64,000 bases of DNA from Aggregatibacter kilianii (GCF_003129965.1 NZ_NRCJ01000010.1:46768-110767); one strand, 5' to 3'; positions 28,503 to 40,544 are shown, counted from the first letter of the stretch. Numbers and translations: made by a program. The notes: generated by a model not told the origin, from the letters alone.

Positions 28503-29195
28503 ATGCATATTATTTTGAATAATGTTTCTGTTCGCTTTCCTATTTATGATGCTAAACAACGTTCTTTTAAGCAAACTTTGCTAAATGCAGCAACAGGTGG
28601 AAAGATTATTACTAATAATCGAATAATGGAGATTGAGGCATTAAAAAATATTAATCTGAATATTCAAGAGGGTGATCGAGTATCTTTAATTGGTCATAAT
28701 GGTTCAGGTAAAACAACTTTATTACGTGTGTTATCTGGAGTTTATGTTCCAAATTCTGGAAACGTAGACATTAAAGGGCGAATTACAAGTTTACTTGATT
28801 CTATGCTGGGAATGGATCCAGAGGCTTCTGGTTTAGAAAATATAAAATTACGTGGTTTATTTTTAGGAATAAAGCCTAAAAAGATAGAATCATTAATTGA
28901 TGAAATTATTGACTTTAGTGAATTGGGTGATTTTATTCATATGCCAGTTAGAACTTATTCAAGTGGTATGGTTCTCAGATTGGCATTTTCTATTTCAACT
29001 GTAACTCATCCAGAAATCTTGTTAATGGATGAGTGGATTAGCGTAGGAGATGAACAATTTAAAGAAAAGGCTGAGAAACGTTTAGGTGCATTTGTTGATC
29101 GTGCTGGTATTTTAGTAATGGCAACTCATGATCATCAGTTAGCTAAACGTATATGCAATAAACACATTCATTTAGAACATGGAGTTATTGTTTAA
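28503..29195 (+). CDS. polysaccharide export ATPase (Wzt-like), short form
   Basis: This ATPase drives polysaccharide export with the preceding permease. It has 230 residues: Walker A IGHNGSGKTTLL (about 63-74), signature YSSGMVLRLAFSIS, Walker B ILLMDEWISVGD and switch ATHDHQ. The protein ends right after the nucleotide-binding domain. The C-terminal carbohydrate-binding domain found in E. coli O9a Wzt is absent, which resembles KpsT or short Wzt forms and suggests export without terminal-modification recognition. The start follows TAAGGAGAAATT. Confidence 0.91.
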   Translation: MHIILNNVSVRFPIYDAKQRSFKQTLLNAATGGKIITNNRIMEIEALKNINLNIQEGDRVSLIGHNGSGKTTLLRVLSGVYVPNSGNVDIKGRITSLLDSMLGMDPEASGLENIKLRGLFLGIKPKKIESLIDEIIDFSELGDFIHMPVRTYSSGMVLRLAFSISTVTHPEILLMDEWISVGDEQFKEKAEKRLGAFVDRAGILVMATHDHQLAKRICNKHIHLEHGVIV

Positions 29196-29248
29196 ATTGC
29201 AATAACTATTACAAATAATATTCAGGAATCATTTTTATAAGGTTAAAT

Positions 29249-31096
29249 ATGAAAAACAATATTAAAATTTTTACTTGCTACCACAAACCGTCACCTATTT
29301 TTGAAAGTGAATGTATTATTCCAATTCATTCAGGTAAATCTATTTCTAATCAAGAGCTAAATATAATTGGTGATAATTCAGGAGATAACATCTCAGAGAG
29401 AAATAAATCATGGTGTGAATTAACAGTTCTTTATTGGATGTGGAAAAATGTTGACGCTGACTATTATGGTTTATTTCATTATAGGAGATTTTTAAATTTT
29501 AATAAGCTTGGAGGGGGATATGATATTTTTAATGACTTCTCTAAACAGAGTCTTCGGGAATTTGGTTGGGATGATACTAAGATAAGAAGTGTTTGTAGCC
29601 AGTATGATGTTTTAACATCACCAATTTGGAATATACACCCTGTAGGGCTTCCATCTTACAAAATGACTAATTATGACTTTTATGCTAAAGAGCATTTTGC
29701 TAAAGATTTAGATAAAGTCGTTGATATTATCTCTATTAAATATCCAGAGATGTATCCTTATGTTCTTAAGTCTTTATATTCTAAAGAATGTTTCTTTGCA
29801 AATATGATGATTATGAACAAGAAATACTTTAATGAGTATTGTGACTTTTTATTTAATATATTGTTTGAGGCTGAATCCATAACAGATATATCTGAATATG
29901 ATTCTTATCAAAAAAGAATTTGGGGATTCATTGCTGAACGATTATCTAATTGCTATTTAGAGTACATTAAATCTAGAGATTATAATTTAAAATATACTCA
30001 ATTAGGTATGGTTTTTGGTATTTTTGATAAGAATGAGTTTTCAAGAGAGGAAATTGAACAAAATATTATCAGCATGAGAGAAACATCTAAAGATCTAATT
30101 GTTGGTGATGTGATTAATATCGTATTTTCTATTGATGATAATTATGCTAGATATTGTGCTGTTGCAATAAAATCTATCTTAGATTTTGTTAATAAAGATC
30201 AAAAGATTCATTTTTATATTGTACATGATCCTAATAAATTAAGTGAAAAGAGTAAGGCATTTTTAAGTTCTTTTGAGGACTTTAGTATTAGATTTACCTT
30301 TATTAAAGTTAACAATGCTGACTTTAATTTTTATCCCCTAAATCGAGAGCACATATCAGTTGCAACTTATTATAGACTAGCGTTGCCTAAATTATTGCCC
30401 GATACTGTGAATAAGATAATCTATTTAGATTCAGATATAATTGTGTTAGATAACATAGCTAAGTTATGGAATGAATCTATGGATAGCTCTCCAATTGCAG
30501 GAGTACTAGATGAAGGTGGGGTTTTACAAATTAGAAGATTAGGGCTACCTCTGAGTCATAACTATATTAATGCAGGTATTACTTTGATGGATATCAACAA
30601 ATTAAGAAGTATAAACTTAGATCACCTCTTTTCTAGAATCTTATATGAAAATTACGATCTTATTACTCTGCAGGATCAAGATATAATTAATATTGCATTT
30701 TCAAATAATATTAAGAAATTACCATTGCGTTGGAATGTTCAGTCAAGAATGTATAAGCAAAATGAACTTGAATATGCTTATTCCCAAAAAGAGTTAGAAG
30801 AAGCCGCACTTTGTCCTGCAATTGTTCATTTTTCTGATAGAAATAAACCTTGGCAATATTCATGTAAACATTTATTAAAGTTTTACTTTAAGCATTATGA
30901 TCAGTTACTTGGTCATACTGACATATTACCTAATACTAATTTAGGAATAAATAATTTTATTTCTTGGGAAATATTGGGAGATAAAGCGATTATTTATCTT
31001 TCTTTTAGGGATATTAATAAAACTTTTGAAGTAAATAAAGGTTTCGCTAAATTATGTTATAGGTTAATTAAAAAATTTAGTAAAATTTTTAAATAG
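29249..31096 (+). CDS. DUF4422 - GT8 fusion glycosyltransferase
   Basis: This is a two-domain protein of 615 residues. Residues 1 to about 270 are a DUF4422 domain (IKIFTCYHKPSPIFESE, NKSWCELTVLYWMWKN, YGLFHYRRFLNF, YDSYQKRIWGFIAERLSNCY). Residues about 285-560 are a GT8 transferase (INIVFSIDDNYARYCAVAI, the DXD in IIYLDSDIIVLDNIAKLW, YINAGITLMDI, LTLQDQDIIN-like ITLQDQDIINIAF and HFSDRNKPW). Both families occur in capsule and LPS loci, with GT8 commonly a galactosyl- or glucosyltransferase. The fusion suggests two consecutive sugar transfers. The gene is strongly AT-rich and lacks a perfect USS. Confidence 0.88.
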   Translation: MKNNIKIFTCYHKPSPIFESECIIPIHSGKSISNQELNIIGDNSGDNISERNKSWCELTVLYWMWKNVDADYYGLFHYRRFLNFNKLGGGYDIFNDFSKQSLREFGWDDTKIRSVCSQYDVLTSPIWNIHPVGLPSYKMTNYDFYAKEHFAKDLDKVVDIISIKYPEMYPYVLKSLYSKECFFANMMIMNKKYFNEYCDFLFNILFEAESITDISEYDSYQKRIWGFIAERLSNCYLEYIKSRDYNLKYTQLGMVFGIFDKNEFSREEIEQNIISMRETSKDLIVGDVINIVFSIDDNYARYCAVAIKSILDFVNKDQKIHFYIVHDPNKLSEKSKAFLSSFEDFSIRFTFIKVNNADFNFYPLNREHISVATYYRLALPKLLPDTVNKIIYLDSDIIVLDNIAKLWNESMDSSPIAGVLDEGGVLQIRRLGLPLSHNYINAGITLMDINKLRSINLDHLFSRILYENYDLITLQDQDIINIAFSNNIKKLPLRWNVQSRMYKQNELEYAYSQKELEEAALCPAIVHFSDRNKPWQYSCKHLLKFYFKHYDQLLGHTDILPNTNLGINNFISWEILGDKAIIYLSFRDINKTFEVNKGFAKLCYRLIKKFSKIFK

Positions 31097-31106
31097 GATA
31101 TTATGT

Positions 31107-33395
<2,289 letters not shown>

Positions 33396-33396
<1 letters not shown>

Positions 33397-34322
33397 TGGA
33401 TAAAAAATCTATTTGTGCTGTTGTAGTGACTTATAATCGGAAGGTATTGTTACTTCGCTGTTTACAGGCGCTAGAGAAACAAAGTTATTCCTTAGAGCAT
33501 ATTGTGGTTGTTGATAATGCAAGTACTGATGGCACAGTAGATTTTTTACGGCAACACGGATATTTAGATGATTCTAATGTTACTTTGCTTAATCTAACAG
33601 AGAATCAGGGAGGTGCTGGTGGTTTTCATGCCGGAATTAAATTTGCTTATGAGCAAGGATATGACTATATCTGGTTAATGGATGATGATGGTGTCCCCGA
33701 TAATACTTGCCTTAAGGAACTTGTAAAGTTTATTAAAGATGATAACTATATCGGTCCTCTGGTTTTAGATATTGATCATCCGCTAGATTTAACTTTTACA
33801 CTACGTTTGCCAAAGACAAATAAAGTTCTATCTAATTTAAATGATATTAAACAATTTGATCAGATTATTCCTGACATTGTAATGCCTTTTAATGGTATTT
33901 TATTTTCTCGTAATGTCGTTAATAAAATTGGGCTCCCTAAAAAAGATTATTTTATTTGGGGAGATGATATGGAATATACCTGGCGAGCTTCTAAATTTGA
34001 TATAAATATTTATACTGTTATATCGGCTAAATTTTTTCATCCTAGAGAAAAAACATTGGGGACCCCAATGTTTTTTAATATGCTTAAATTTAATGATACA
34101 GATTCTAAAATAAAACTGTATTGTATGTGTCGTAATAATATTAGAAATTTGATTGAGTATAAAGGGCGGTTGATTGCGCTATTTTTTTGCTTTAAGGTGT
34201 TTTGGTTTTATCTGTTTACTAAATTTAATTTATCAAAATTAAAAATAGCAATAAAAGGTATTATTGCCGGCATTAAGAGTAATTTTATTGAGCATAAGTA
34301 TTATCTTTCTGAATATGAATAA
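33396..34322 (+). CDS. glycosyltransferase family 2, probable galactofuranosyltransferase
   Basis: This 308-residue GT2 protein has ICAVVVTYNRKVLLLRCLQAL, IVVVDNASTDGT, ENQGGAGGFHAGIKFAYEQG and DYIWLMDDDGVPD (about 90-102), with DYFIWGDDMEYTWRASKF as acceptor motif. The combination NxGGAGGF plus WLMDDD is typical of the GlfT-like clade that uses UDP-galactofuranose. Its start overlaps the glf stop by one base, which strengthens that inference. Sugar specificity is inferred and not seen. Confidence 0.85.
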
Positions 34323-35082
34323 TTTGATCAAAATTCTTATTGTTACCCATAAAAAGTATGAATTCCCTGATATTTCTTACTATGTCCCAATTCAAGTAGG
34401 AAAGAAACTAACGGAATTAGAGTTAGGTATTCTATCCGATGATACTCAAATTAATATTTCCGAAAAAAATCAATCTTATTGCGAGTTAACCGCATTGTAT
34501 TGGTCTTGGAAAAATAGTTTTTTTCAAGATGCGGATTATGTAGGGGTAGTGCATTATCGTCGTTATTTCTCTGGTAAAGATTTAAGTGTTAAAGGGAGAG
34601 CTATAGCATCAGATGAAGAGTTGATTAGATTATTAAAAGGGGTAGATTGCTTGGTTCCGTGCAAGCGGAATTACTATATTGAAACTGTTTATTCACACTA
34701 TCAGCATGCACATTATATTAAAGATTTGGATGCAGCAAGGAAAGTTATAGCGAATAAATACAGTGATTATTTGAAAGCATTTGATACGGTTATGCAAGGC
34801 AAGACCCTGTTTTTGTATAATATGTTTGTCATGAGACGGGCTCTATTTGAAGAATATTCCCAGTGGTTATTTGCAATTTTATTTGAGCTGGAAAAGCTGA
34901 TTGATATCTCAAATTATGATTCATATCAAAAGAGAGTGTTTGGGTTTCTTGCAGAGCGCCTATTCAATGTTTGGCTACTTAGAAATAATATAATTACAAA
35001 AGAAATAAAAATTATTTCTCTAGAAAAACAAAGTGTTATTTTGAAAGCGCTTAGGTTTATAAAAAGAAAGTTCATAGGGTAG
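34315..35082 (+). CDS. DUF4422 domain protein (capsule/LPS biosynthesis)
   Basis: This protein of about 255 residues is formed by a single DUF4422 domain: IKILIVTHKKYEFPDISYYVPIQVG, NQSYCELTALYWSWKN, YVGVVHYRRYFSG, FLYNMFVMRRALFEEYSQWL and YDSYQKRVFGFLAERLFNVWL. It is similar over its full length to the first half of the 615-residue fusion protein at 29249. The ATG at 34315 overlaps the GT2 gene by 8 bp; a frame start at 34264 would overlap more and adds non-family residues. DUF4422 is thought to be a glycosyltransferase family, but its donor is not known. Confidence 0.84.
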   Translation: MNNLIKILIVTHKKYEFPDISYYVPIQVGKKLTELELGILSDDTQINISEKNQSYCELTALYWSWKNSFFQDADYVGVVHYRRYFSGKDLSVKGRAIASDEELIRLLKGVDCLVPCKRNYYIETVYSHYQHAHYIKDLDAARKVIANKYSDYLKAFDTVMQGKTLFLYNMFVMRRALFEEYSQWLFAILFELEKLIDISNYDSYQKRVFGFLAERLFNVWLLRNNIITKEIKIISLEKQSVILKALRFIKRKFIG

Positions 35083-35089
35083 AAATAAA

Positions 35090-36502
35090 ATGGATAGACA
35101 GGTTCAATGTAAATATATTCTGGCAATTACAGACTTTATTTTTCTGATTTTGTCATTCTGTATAGGTCTATGGATCAGCTATCTTGTGCAAGTGGATATT
35201 TTATTTCCTGAGTATGAAATAATTTACAATTCTTTAATTCATTTTTGTATATCTGTTATTTGTATTATATGGTTTTGGATAAGGCTTCGCCACTACACTT
35301 ATAGAAAACCTTTCTGGTACGAGTTAAGAGAAGTTCTGAATACACTCGTGATATTTTCAATTATTGAATTAACAATTATTGTATTTTCTAATATAACCTT
35401 CTCTCGTTATAGATGGGTTTGCACATGGGGAATCACTTTAATGTTAGTTCCCTTAGGGCGTGTCTTAGTAAAGGAATTTTTAATAAAAATAGGTTGGTAT
35501 TTAAAAAATACGGTTATTCTTGGTTCAGGAAAGAACGCGATTGATGCTTATCTAGCATTATCTAGTGAAAAATATTTGGGATTAAAGGTTGTATATTTTA
35601 TTGGCAAGCCGGTAGAAAATAATGTGCTTTTTTCTATTCCGGTCATAGATGAAGATCGGAAAGACTTATGGAAACAAAAGATTCATGTTAATAATCAGTT
35701 TATTATCGCATTGGAAGATGATGAGGATATTAAACGCGATAATTGGCTACGTTATTTAGCTCGTCATCATTATCGTTCAGTTTCAGTGATTCCTTCATTA
35801 AGAGGCTTGCCATTATATAGTACTGATATGTCTTTTATTTTTAGCTATGAAGTAATGTTACTTCGTATTAATAATAATTTGGCAAAGCGTTCTTCTAGGA
35901 TGTTAAAAAGAACTGTAGATATTTTTTTATCTTTATTTTTAATTATTTTGTTTTCTCCATTATTTTTATTTATATGCATTTCAATAAAAGCAGAAGATAA
36001 TGGTAATGTTATTTATAAACATAAGCGGGTAGGGCGGAATGGTAAGAAATTTGGATGTTTGAAGTTCAGATCGATGCGTATAAATTCTGATGAATTATTA
36101 CATGAGTTTCTAGAAAAAAGCCCATCAGCAAAACAAGAATGGAACAGAGATTTCAAATTAAAAAATGATCCGAGAGTGACAAAAATTGGTCGGTTTTTGC
36201 GTAAAACCAGTCTTGATGAACTACCACAATTATTTAATGTGTTAATCGGGCAAATGAGTTTGGTTGGACCAAGACCGATAGTATCGCAAGAATTAAAATA
36301 TTATAAGGAAGATGTAGATTATTATTTAATGGCAAAACCCGGAATGACCGGTTTATGGCAGGTAAGTGGGCGTAACAATGTCGATTATGATACCCGAGTT
36401 TACTTTGATGCCTGGTATGTAAAGAACTGGTCATTGTGGAACGATTTTGCCATTTTGTGTAGAACGCCAAAGGCTGTTTTGGAACGCAACGGGGCTTATT
36501 AA
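35090..36502 (+). CDS. wbaP: WbaP-type undecaprenyl-phosphate galactose phosphotransferase
   Basis: This inner-membrane enzyme starts the glycan by moving a hexose-1-phosphate, usually galactose-1-phosphate, to undecaprenyl phosphate. It has 470 residues, matching full WbaP. About five N-terminal membrane segments (about 12-125) are followed by a cytosolic nucleotide-fold region (TVILGSGKNAIDAYLAL) and the C-terminal transferase domain from about 268. That domain has KRTVDIFLSLFLIILFSPLF, YKHKRVGRNGKKFGCLKFRSM, DPRVTKIGRFLRKTSLDELPQ, MSLVGPRPIV and PGMTGLWQVSGRN. It ends the AT-rich island. Confidence 0.92.
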   Translation: MDRQVQCKYILAITDFIFLILSFCIGLWISYLVQVDILFPEYEIIYNSLIHFCISVICIIWFWIRLRHYTYRKPFWYELREVLNTLVIFSIIELTIIVFSNITFSRYRWVCTWGITLMLVPLGRVLVKEFLIKIGWYLKNTVILGSGKNAIDAYLALSSEKYLGLKVVYFIGKPVENNVLFSIPVIDEDRKDLWKQKIHVNNQFIIALEDDEDIKRDNWLRYLARHHYRSVSVIPSLRGLPLYSTDMSFIFSYEVMLLRINNNLAKRSSRMLKRTVDIFLSLFLIILFSPLFLFICISIKAEDNGNVIYKHKRVGRNGKKFGCLKFRSMRINSDELLHEFLEKSPSAKQEWNRDFKLKNDPRVTKIGRFLRKTSLDELPQLFNVLIGQMSLVGPRPIVSQELKYYKEDVDYYLMAKPGMTGLWQVSGRNNVDYDTRVYFDAWYVKNWSLWNDFAILCRTPKAVLERNGAY

Positions 36503-36531
36503 CGTTTAGTTTTTCAAGGATTAAAAATAAG

Positions 36532-36557
36532 AAAGCAGAATAACCTTCTGCTTTTTT
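36532..36557 (+). terminator. rho-independent terminator after wbaP
   Basis: AAAGCAGAA / TTCTGCTTT with a 5-nt loop is followed by TTT, 30 bp after the wbaP stop. It closes the glycan operon before xthA. Confidence 0.82.
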
Positions 36558-36604
36558 GTTTGTTACAAGTATAATGGCGCCTTAACACAGAAAAGGAACA
36601 AAAA

Positions 36605-37408
36605 ATGAAAGTCATGTCATTTAATATTAACGGGTTAAGAGCAAGACCTCACCAGTTGGAGGAGATTATTGATAAGTACCAACCGGATGTGCTGGGCTTG
36701 CAGGAAATTAAAGTCGCCGATGAGGTCTTTCCTTATGATTTGGTGGATCATCTTGGGTATCATGTCAACCATTTCGGGCAGAAGGGGCATTATGGCGTGG
36801 CGCTGTTGAGTAAGCAGGCGCCGTTGTCCGTGAGAAAAGGGTTCCCGACCGATGATGAAGAGGCGCAAAAGCGGATTATTATGATTGATTTGGAAACGCA
36901 ATTCGGTCAACTTACCGTGATTAATGGTTATTTCCCGCAGGGGGAAAGCCGTGAGCATCCGACGAAATTCCCAGCAAAACAAAAATTTTATGCAGATTTG
37001 CAGCGTTATCTGGAACAGGATCATGATGCGCAAAATCCGGTGATTATCATGGGTGATATGAATATCAGTCCGTCTGATTTGGATATCGGTATCGGCGAAG
37101 AAAACCGTAAACGCTGGCTGCGTACCGGCAAATGTTCTTTCCTGCCGGAAGAGCGTGAATGGTATCAGCGTTTGTATGCCTACGGTTTGGAAGACACATT
37201 CCGCCACATGAACCCGACGGTCAATGACAAATTCTCTTGGTTCGATTACCGCTCCAAAGGGTTTGATGATAATCGCGGGTTACGTATCGATCATATTTTG
37301 GCAAATAAAGCCTTAGTGGCGCACTGTGTGGATACCGGCATTGCGCTGGATATTCGCGCCATGGATAAACCTTCCGATCACGCACCGATTTGGGCGGAGT
37401 TTAAATAA
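36605..37408 (+). CDS. xthA: exodeoxyribonuclease III
   Basis: XthA is the main AP endonuclease and 3'-repair exonuclease in base-excision repair. Its 267 residues match the E. coli length. The catalytic set of the EEP fold is visible: [22 protein letters not shown] (metal Glu), [60 protein letters not shown] and [18 protein letters not shown] hexamer at 36570-36575 may be its -10 box. It overlaps the next gene by one base. Confidence 0.96.
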   Translation: MKVMSFNINGLRARPHQLEEIIDKYQPDVLGLQEIKVADEVFPYDLVDHLGYHVNHFGQKGHYGVALLSKQAPLSVRKGFPTDDEEAQKRIIMIDLETQFGQLTVINGYFPQGESREHPTKFPAKQKFYADLQRYLEQDHDAQNPVIIMGDMNISPSDLDIGIGEENRKRWLRTGKCSFLPEEREWYQRLYAYGLEDTFRHMNPTVNDKFSWFDYRSKGFDDNRGLRIDHILANKALVAHCVDTGIALDIRAMDKPSDHAPIWAEFK

Positions 37409-38202
37409 TGCCGTTAAAAAATCCTGAACAAAACTGGCAAAATTATCGAACATTGATCAATGGCAAAATTGCCAGTTGCACGGTGAATTTGGATATTTTT
37501 GAGGAATTTAGTCCGCAAAAATACAACAAAGTCGTGCAGGTTTCCTTGCCTTATGAGTCTGATGAAAACGCGCTGCCAACCTTGGATGAGCACCATCGGG
37601 TGATTACGGAATTGTTCAAAATTCTGATTCAGATTTCCGCCTTGTCCGATCTGCTTTATGCGGGGCATATTTTCGGTGACGGGCATTTGAAACTCTATTT
37701 TTACTGCGATGAAACCACCTCACTTTTTGATGTGCTTGATCAATTTAAGGAACACATTGATAACACAAGCGTGCAGGATGACCCCAATTGGGACACCTAT
37801 TTTGATTTCTTATTGCCGTCGCCATTGGAAATGAAGCTCAATGTGACGGAGGAAATCTTGGATATGTTGGTACAAAACGGCAGAGATTTGGCGGATAGTT
37901 ATCTGATTGAACATACCTTCCAATTTGCCGATGAGCAACTGATGTATCAATTTATGGAAGAAACCAATCTCAGCGACATTTCTTTCAATACCATGAGTTA
38001 CAGTAACGCGCCTATCACATTTTCTGATACGGATGACGAGGACAAAGAAAGTTTTTATATCGTTAAAATCGAACAGGAAATGCCTTTGAATACGGACGAA
38101 ATCTTCACTTATGTTGAACAGTTTGATCGCTTGGCGGAAAATTTTTCCGGTGAATATATCGGCTGGGAAAGCGATACAATAAATCAGGTTAAAGCCAATT
38201 AA
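37408..38202 (+). CDS. TIGR01619-type protein (HI0040-like), DUF695 plus RraB-like regions
   Basis: This cytoplasmic protein of 264 residues has no signal or membrane segment. The N-terminal part (about 8-135; NWQNYRTLINGKIASCTVNLDIF, LYAGHIFGDGHLKLYFYCD) resembles DUF695, and the C-terminal part (about 150-260; DRLAENFSGEYIGWES) resembles the RNase E inhibitor RraB fold. Family members lie next to xthA in Haemophilus, as here, with a one-base overlap that indicates coupling. The function is not established. It is acidic overall. Confidence 0.78.
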   Translation: MPLKNPEQNWQNYRTLINGKIASCTVNLDIFEEFSPQKYNKVVQVSLPYESDENALPTLDEHHRVITELFKILIQISALSDLLYAGHIFGDGHLKLYFYCDETTSLFDVLDQFKEHIDNTSVQDDPNWDTYFDFLLPSPLEMKLNVTEEILDMLVQNGRDLADSYLIEHTFQFADEQLMYQFMEETNLSDISFNTMSYSNAPITFSDTDDEDKESFYIVKIEQEMPLNTDEIFTYVEQFDRLAENFSGEYIGWESDTINQVKAN

Positions 38203-38226
38203 TCCATGCAATAACAATAATAATTT

Positions 38227-39255
38227 ATGCGAATTTTAATTACCGGCGGTGCCGGTTTTATCGGTTCAGCACTGATTCGTTGGATGATTCGACATACCGA
38301 ACATCAAATTATCAATGTTGATAAACTTACCTATGCCGCCAATGTAGATGCTTTGCGCGAAGTAGAAAGCAATCCTCGCTATCACTTTGAGCAGGCAGAT
38401 ATTTGTCATGCAGAAATAATAGCGCGTTTCTTTGCACAATATCGTCCCGATGCAGTCATTCATCTGGCGGCGGAAAGCCATGTGGATCGTTCCATTGATT
38501 CCCCGATTGCATTTATGCAAAGCAACATTATCGGCACTTACACCTTGCTGGAAGCCGCTCGACATTATTACGCAGAACTTACGGACAAAGAAAAAGCCGT
38601 GTTTCGTTTTCTGCATATTTCCACCGATGAGGTTTATGGTGAAGTGGTGGAAAACAACCTCTTGTCGCAAGAGAATTCCCCTTATGCGCCGAGTAGCCCA
38701 TATTCCGCGTCAAAAGCCTCCGCCGATCATTTGGTTCGCGCCTGGCACCGCACCTATGACTTGCCAGTCATGATAACCCACTGTTCCAATAACTATGGTC
38801 CTTATCAATATCCTGAAAAACTCATTCCCTTGATGATTTCAAATGTGCTGGACGGCAACCCCCTGCCCGTGTATGGCGATGGACGGCAAATTCGCGATTG
38901 GCTTTATGTGGATGATCACGTTCGTGCGTTGTATTTGGTGCTTACCCGAGGCAATATCGGAGAAAGTTACAATATCAGCGCCCATTGCGAAAAAACAAAT
39001 CTTGAGGTAATTCATGCTATTTGTGATTTGCTGGATGTATTGGCGCCCCATAAACCGGCGGGTGTCACGCGTTATGCCGATTTAATTGTTCACATCACCG
39101 ATCGCCCCGGTCACGATCGTCGCTATGCCCTTGACGCCACAAAAATTCGGCGCGAATTGGGCTGGCAGCCGCAAGAAAATTTCTCCTCCGCCATACAAAA
39201 AACCGTGCAATGGTACTTAAATAATCGGAACTGCCCGGATAAAGTGCGGTCATAA
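38227..39255 (+). CDS. rffG: dTDP-glucose 4,6-dehydratase
   Basis: This enzyme converts dTDP-glucose to dTDP-4-keto-6-deoxyglucose for deoxysugars of surface glycans. It has 342 residues: NAD-binding [15 protein letters not shown] (about 4-18), [25 protein letters not shown] and the catalytic [15 protein letters not shown]. The remaining dTDP-rhamnose genes (rmlA, rmlC, rmlD) are not nearby, so the downstream sugar (for example Fuc4NAc or another) is undetermined. Its separation from the glycan island by two housekeeping genes recalls the standalone rffG of H. influenzae. Confidence 0.93.
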   Translation: MRILITGGAGFIGSALIRWMIRHTEHQIINVDKLTYAANVDALREVESNPRYHFEQADICHAEIIARFFAQYRPDAVIHLAAESHVDRSIDSPIAFMQSNIIGTYTLLEAARHYYAELTDKEKAVFRFLHISTDEVYGEVVENNLLSQENSPYAPSSPYSASKASADHLVRAWHRTYDLPVMITHCSNNYGPYQYPEKLIPLMISNVLDGNPLPVYGDGRQIRDWLYVDDHVRALYLVLTRGNIGESYNISAHCEKTNLEVIHAICDLLDVLAPHKPAGVTRYADLIVHITDRPGHDRRYALDATKIRRELGWQPQENFSSAIQKTVQWYLNNRNCPDKVRS

Positions 39256-39323
39256 AAAAGCAGACTGAAATTAACAAATCAATAACAACTTGATTTCTTT
39301 ATTTTTCAGCGCAATTTTTGTTC

Positions 39324-39353
39324 AAACCAACGCCTAAAAACGTTGGTTTTTTT
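39324..39353 (+). terminator. rho-independent terminator after rffG
   Basis: AAACCAACG (39324-39332) and CGTTGGTTT (39341-39349) form a 9-bp stem with an 8-nt loop followed by T residues. A USS pair in opposite orientations (near 39241 and 39355) brackets it. Confidence 0.8.
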
Positions 39354-39408
39354 CACCGCACTTTTGGAAAGCAAAATATGATTAACCCCATATACGGAGG
39401 GAGTAACA

Positions 39409-40308
39409 ATGCAGAAATCCATTCTGCAAGGCTTAATGGCAGTAGCACTTGTGTTTACCGCAAACATGGCGACAGCAAAAGATTTTATTATTTACGATCA
39501 CATGGACTATGTGGGCAAGCCCGATTTGACGGCAGAAAAATTATCCAAGGTCTTTTTGGTGTATGAGTCCGAATTGGTCAAGCCCGATCCTGCGGGCAAG
39601 CGTAAGCATGGCGTGTTGAATCTCGATCGAATTCGTGCATTGGCGCGTAAGTCGCACACCGAGGGATACCGCATGATTTCCACCGACATTGAATCCTGGT
39701 TCAGTAATAAAGATGGGCAGTTATTAACGCCTGATCAGCTGGCGGCAGATTTCGGACAAATGTATAAAATTTTCAAGCAGGAGAACCCGCGCGCCTTTAG
39801 TTGTAACTACGGTTTACCCATGGAAAATTTAAGTGTGATTCGCTTTTTTCGTCCGACGGAATCCTATGAGGCCGTTTTAGCCAAATGGCGTGAATTTAGC
39901 AAACGCCGTCATCAGGCAACGGCCTCCTGTGACTATTTAAATCCGGTGGTTTATATTGCCGATCCGGATATCAAAAACTGGGAACGTGATGTGCAAATAA
40001 CGGTGAAAGAAATCCGCCAACGCTTCCCCAACAAACCGGTGATTGGCTACCTTTGGCCACAATATTATTCCGCTTCCAAAAGCCCGCACTTTAAAAAATT
40101 CATTGATGCCAAAACCTGGCGAAGTATGTTGGAAATCAGCCATAAACACATGGACGGCGTGATTATCTGGTCGGACAAACGCGACGATAAAAACCAAATC
40201 GTCAAATGGACCGACCCGCGCGTACAAGCCATGATGAAAGAAACCAAAGCTTTCATCGCCTCAAAAGGAAAGGACATTAAAGTGGACGGCTTAAATAAAC
40301 CGAAGTAA
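39409..40308 (+). CDS. secreted protein of unknown function, possible TIM-barrel glycosidase-like fold
   Basis: I do not recognise the family with certainty. The 299-residue product has a clear signal peptide (MQKSILQGLMAVALVFTANMATA, cut about residue 23). The mature part has alternating strand/helix texture with aromatic and acidic residues at strand ends: DFIIYDHMDYVGKP, MISTDIESWF, FSCNYGLPM, LNPVVYIADPD, PVIGYLWPQYYSAS and MDGVIIWSDKRDD. This pattern is reminiscent of (beta/alpha)8 hydrolases such as hyaluronidase-like enzymes, but that is inference. The ATG follows a strong GGAGGGAG. It is monocistronic, bounded by terminator and repeat. Confidence 0.7.
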   Translation: MQKSILQGLMAVALVFTANMATAKDFIIYDHMDYVGKPDLTAEKLSKVFLVYESELVKPDPAGKRKHGVLNLDRIRALARKSHTEGYRMISTDIESWFSNKDGQLLTPDQLAADFGQMYKIFKQENPRAFSCNYGLPMENLSVIRFFRPTESYEAVLAKWREFSKRRHQATASCDYLNPVVYIADPDIKNWERDVQITVKEIRQRFPNKPVIGYLWPQYYSASKSPHFKKFIDAKTWRSMLEISHKHMDGVIIWSDKRDDKNQIVKWTDPRVQAMMKETKAFIASKGKDIKVDGLNKPK

Positions 40309-40375
40309 AAAACACTTAGAAAAATGACCGCACTTTTGTAGCGGTCGCTAAGTCTGGTAATCGTAAAGTTGTTTT

Positions 40376-40499
40376 CCCCGTATAAGATGCCCGAACGGAA
40401 ATAGGATTTTTAGGAAATTTTCGCTTTGTTTGAGCGTAGCGAGTTCGAAAATTTCCGTGAAAAAAATCCTATTGGAGAGAGGAAAAGCGGCTTATCCGG
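40376..40499. repeat. large imperfect palindrome (about 124 bp)
   Basis: The two halves share, in inverted orientation, CCCCG-ATAAG at the outer ends, AATAGGATTTTT / AAAAATCCTATT in the middle and GGAAATTTTCG / CGAAAATTTCC near the apex. It separates the secreted-protein gene from hcr. It resembles a folded dispersed intergenic element and has no T-run characteristic of a terminator. Confidence 0.75.
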
Positions 40500-40512
40500 G
40501 GGGTGTTCTTTG

Positions 40513-40540
40513 CTACTTTCTTGCACAAGCAAGAAAGTAG
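40513..40540. repeat. 12-bp perfect hairpin adjoining the large palindrome
   Basis: CTACTTTCTTGC (40513-40524) and GCAAGAAAGTAG (40529-40540) enclose a 4-nt loop, ending 4 bp before the hcr stop codon. It could protect the 3' end of the hcr transcript or be one end of the composite repeat unit. Confidence 0.75.
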
Positions 40541-40544
40541 AAGA

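Noticed and set aside
39318..39566. 82-codon frame starting before the secreted-protein gene
   Set aside because: It spans the rffG terminator and a USS and overlaps the better-supported gene in another frame.
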